Below are positions 61,764-64,000 of a stretch of DNA of 64,000 nucleotides, piece after piece. The notes below the pieces were generated by a model. That model saw only the letters and a list, made by a program, of their open reading frames with translations. It had not been told where the DNA came from and did not search any database. Every line of letters starts with the position of its first letter. The stretch's first letter is position 1. The DNA comes from Geminocystis sp. NIES-3708 (GTDB taxonomy: Bacteria; Cyanobacteriota; Cyanobacteriia; Cyanobacteriales; Cyanobacteriaceae). Position numbers and translations under genes: made by a program. Where the stretch lies: positions 2,789,656-2,853,655 of the forward strand of contig NZ_AP014815.1 in assembly GCF_001548095.1 (NCBI RefSeq), in the 5' to 3' direction.

Positions 61764-64000
61764 TTATTCCGGAGTAAATGTAATGGAAAAAATTGTCCCT
61801 TGACTATTACCATTAACGAATATTTCAGCATCTAATTGTTGACTTAATAATCGAACTAATCGTAACCCTAAAGAGTTACTTTTTTCCCAGTCTAAATTTA
61901 CTGGTAATCCGATACCATTGTCTATCACTTCTAATTTTACCTGTTCTTCTTCTTTTACCATCAAATTAATAGTAACTTCTCCTTCTCCATTGGGAAAAGC
62001 GTGTTTAAAAGCATTAGTTACTAATTCATTGATTAATAACCCAGCAGGAATTGCTGTTTCAATACTTAAAAAACATTCTTGCAAATGGGTAATGGGTTTA
62101 ATACCTGTATGATAATGATTATAAGAAAGAAATAAATTTGATACCAGTCGGTTAATATAATCGGCAAAATTGATTTGAGAAAGATCATGAGACTGATATA
62201 ATTGCTCATGAATTACTGCCATGGTTTGAATGCGATTTTGACTGTCTTGAAACAGAATTTTTACAGCTTCATCTTCTATATAACTAGATTGTAAATTCAA
62301 TAATCCTGAGATAACATATAAATTATTTTTTACCCGATGATGAACTTCTTTTAATAATATTTCTTTTTCTTGTAAAGATTTAAACAACTTTTCTTCCGCT
62401 AAATGTCTTTCCGTCACATCCGTAGAAATACCATCAATACTTACTGCTCTACCATATTTATCATATACTATATGAGATCTTTCTCGAATCCAACGAGTAT
62501 CCCCCGTCGATAATTGAATTTTATATTCTAACTCCCAACTTTTCCCATAATCATTTTGTAAAATACCTAACTCATAACTTTCCATAATATCTGCCCAAGT
62601 TTTTTCCACTGATTGACGATATTCTGAGACTACCATATCTAATAAGATGCCTCGATTTGCTAAAATATCTGCAGGAGAATGACCATATAATATTTGACAA
62701 GCAGGATTTATATAACGGGGTTGCAAATCTGGTAATGACATTGACCAAACTACGTCTTGTAAAGAGCTTAATACACTATTTAGTCTTCCTTCACTTTCTT
62801 GTAATGAGGCTTCCGCTTGTTTACGACCACTTATATCATTAATAATAGCGATAAAGTAGGATGGATCAACTGCCACCCATACTACAGACATAGTTAAATT
62901 AACCCACAATAATTGATCATCAGCACAGCGAATACGAATTTCTCTTTCAAAAGTCGCATGATAACCTGATAATAAACCCGATAAATCTGTCAGAGTAGGG
63001 GAAACATCATCGGAATCAATGAGAGAATGAAAATCTACATCCGCTAATTGTTCACGAGTATAACCCATTAGTTGAATAAACTTATCATTAACTAAAACTA
63101 TCTTACCCGGAAGACTAACTTGTACAATTCCAACGGCTGCTTGATTAAAAATACTGCGAAAACGTTGCTCACTTAATTTTAATCGCAATTGTGCTAGTCG
63201 AACTTCTTCTATATCTTGTCCACAAGCAATAATACCAATTCCTTGACCATAATTATCAGTAAAACGATTAACATTCCATAACAAAGTTCTTTCGCTACCA
63301 TCCGCTGTTAAGATTTTATTCTCTAAATTTCGTTGAACTGTTCCCTCATTTAAAGTTATATTTAATTTATCCCTCAAAATATCTCTTTCATCAGGGGCAA
63401 TAAACAGTAAAAAATAATCTTCCCCCAACACAGCATCCCTTTGCCAACCAAATACTTTTTCGGCTTCCTCATTCCATTCCATGATACGATATTCTTGATT
63501 AAGTACCACTAAAACAGTACCGGCTGTTTGCACAAAAGTTCTTAACTGTGTGGTAGTATGCTCTAATTCTTCTGTCCGATCTTTTACCCTTATTTCTAAC
63601 TCTTCATTAAGACTACGTAATTGAGACTCCGCTTGTTTTGCTAAAGTAATATCTCTAGCCACAGCATAAATAATACCCTCATCATAGGGAAGACTTTTCC
63701 ATGCTAACCAACGATATTGTCCATCATTGGTTAACCAACGATTCTCAAAATTTACACTAGGAAAACCACTATCCAATTTTTCCAATTCTTGCTTTGTTAT
63801 TTCCACATCATCAGGATGCACACAAGAAAGTACATTTTGATTAATTATTTCTTCTTCGGTATAACCTAAAGTCGTTAAGAAACTAGAATTAACACGCTTA
63901 AATGATCCATCTTTTCCTATAATACAAAACATATCCAGAGAAAGATCAAAAAAGTAGTTGAGTTGTCGCTGAGTTTGAGTGCGTTCAATGGCTGTGGCTA
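61764..64000 (-). CDS. Multi-PAS sensor histidine kinase, HisKA_2/HWE type (partial)
   Basis: The frame is open through the window end (upstream residues read TAIERTQTQRQLNYFFDLSL), so the N-terminus lies outside. The visible ~745 residues contain about four PAS/PAC modules ('DGSFKRVNSSFLTTLGYTEEEI', 'VLNQEYRIMEWNEEAEKVFGW', 'GKIVLVNDKFIQLMGYTREQL', 'PRYINPACQILYGHSP'), each followed by a PAC segment, and a coiled linker (LRSLNEELEIRVKDRTEELE). The C-terminal kinase core has 'LLKEVHHRVKNNLYVISGLLNLQSSYI' (HisKA_2 H-box) and 'ELVTNAFKHAFPNGEGEV', 'DNGIGLP', 'GLRLVRLL'. It is probably cytosolic in this part and is likely a light/redox or small-molecule sensor. Confidence 0.92.
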   Translation of the reverse strand, partial: ATAIERTQTQRQLNYFFDLSLDMFCIIGKDGSFKRVNSSFLTTLGYTEEEIINQNVLSCVHPDDVEITKQELEKLDSGFPSVNFENRWLTNDGQYRWLAWKSLPYDEGIIYAVARDITLAKQAESQLRSLNEELEIRVKDRTEELEHTTTQLRTFVQTAGTVLVVLNQEYRIMEWNEEAEKVFGWQRDAVLGEDYFLLFIAPDERDILRDKLNITLNEGTVQRNLENKILTADGSERTLLWNVNRFTDNYGQGIGIIACGQDIEEVRLAQLRLKLSEQRFRSIFNQAAVGIVQVSLPGKIVLVNDKFIQLMGYTREQLADVDFHSLIDSDDVSPTLTDLSGLLSGYHATFEREIRIRCADDQLLWVNLTMSVVWVAVDPSYFIAIINDISGRKQAEASLQESEGRLNSVLSSLQDVVWSMSLPDLQPRYINPACQILYGHSPADILANRGILLDMVVSEYRQSVEKTWADIMESYELGILQNDYGKSWELEYKIQLSTGDTRWIRERSHIVYDKYGRAVSIDGISTDVTERHLAEEKLFKSLQEKEILLKEVHHRVKNNLYVISGLLNLQSSYIEDEAVKILFQDSQNRIQTMAVIHEQLYQSHDLSQINFADYINRLVSNLFLSYNHYHTGIKPITHLQECFLSIETAIPAGLLINELVTNAFKHAFPNGEGEVTINLMVKEEEQVKLEVIDNGIGLPVNLDWEKSNSLGLRLVRLLSQQLDAEIFVNGNSQGTIFSITFTPE

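Overview
The window is AT-rich bacterial chromosome from a cyanobacterium. The evidence is repeated copies of the cyanobacterial octamer GCGATCGC (I saw more than fifteen), an NtcA-type promoter in front of urtA, a short-form HisG, a cyanobacterial-type Omp85 with a proline-rich N-terminus, an AMIN-domain TonB receptor, a DUF4090-type small protein, and AT-rich TTAATTATT-type intergenic repeats. Protein wording suggests a unicellular low-GC lineage close to Cyanobacterium/Geminocystis; this is inference.

Region 1 (1-20 kb) is an iron/siderophore acquisition island, partly decayed. A minus-strand block holds an ABC exporter (cut by the window edge), a DUF1636 metal-binding protein and two tandem siderophore-binding lipoprotein-type genes. 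Behind them lies a TonB-dependent receptor with two nonsense codons whose 5' end was removed by an IS4-like element. On the other side of the IS are only fragments of two more binding-protein genes. After an accessory stretch (Fic protein, XRE-ImmA/IrrE protease with an overlapping PIN gene, GNAT enzyme, decayed HNH-like, Uma2 and IS5-like genes) comes a second minus-strand operon: exbB, exbD, a histidine phosphatase, a PiuC-type hydroxylase, a FecCD permease, a yefM-yoeB toxin-antitoxin pair and a second FecCD permease carrying a 1-nt frameshift. Divergent from it are an intact AMIN-TonB receptor and a TonB protein. These two plus-strand genes share a duplicated ~85-bp upstream element.

Region 2 (22-37 kb) is mostly housekeeping: a secreted 14-unit MORN protein, tilS, glgC, an M16 peptidase homologue lacking its zinc motif, moeA, a DUF318-type permease with a TIGR03943 partner, tRNA-Leu(UAG), a dihydroorotase-like amidohydrolase, a large membrane protein of unknown function, and the divergent hydrogenase maturation genes hypE and hypD.

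Region 3 (37-40 kb) is again decayed. A GNAT gene is split by a 117-bp MITE-like element, and removing the element with one 4-bp target copy restores a perfect reading frame. An antibiotic-biosynthesis-monooxygenase gene has two nonsense codons, and there is a hicBA remnant.

Region 4 (40-64 kb) holds an FdhF/YdeP-type molybdoenzyme, rmlA-rmlD-rmlC without rmlB, a methyltransferase, a TVP38 protein, a lone urtA with a textbook NtcA promoter, histidine kinases and an OmpR-type regulator, rpsU, a site-2 protease, an O-methyltransferase, purC, an Omp85/BamA protein, hisG, an alpha/beta hydrolase behind a Fur-box-like site, and two sensor kinases, the last running off the window.

The dominant theme is gene erosion within iron uptake: one receptor, at least two binding proteins and one permease are broken, while a complete TonB-ExbBD-receptor set survives. 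I did not find a clearly new system. The best candidates for follow-up are the XRE-ImmA/PIN overlapping pair, the shared tonB/receptor control element and the MITE-like insertion.
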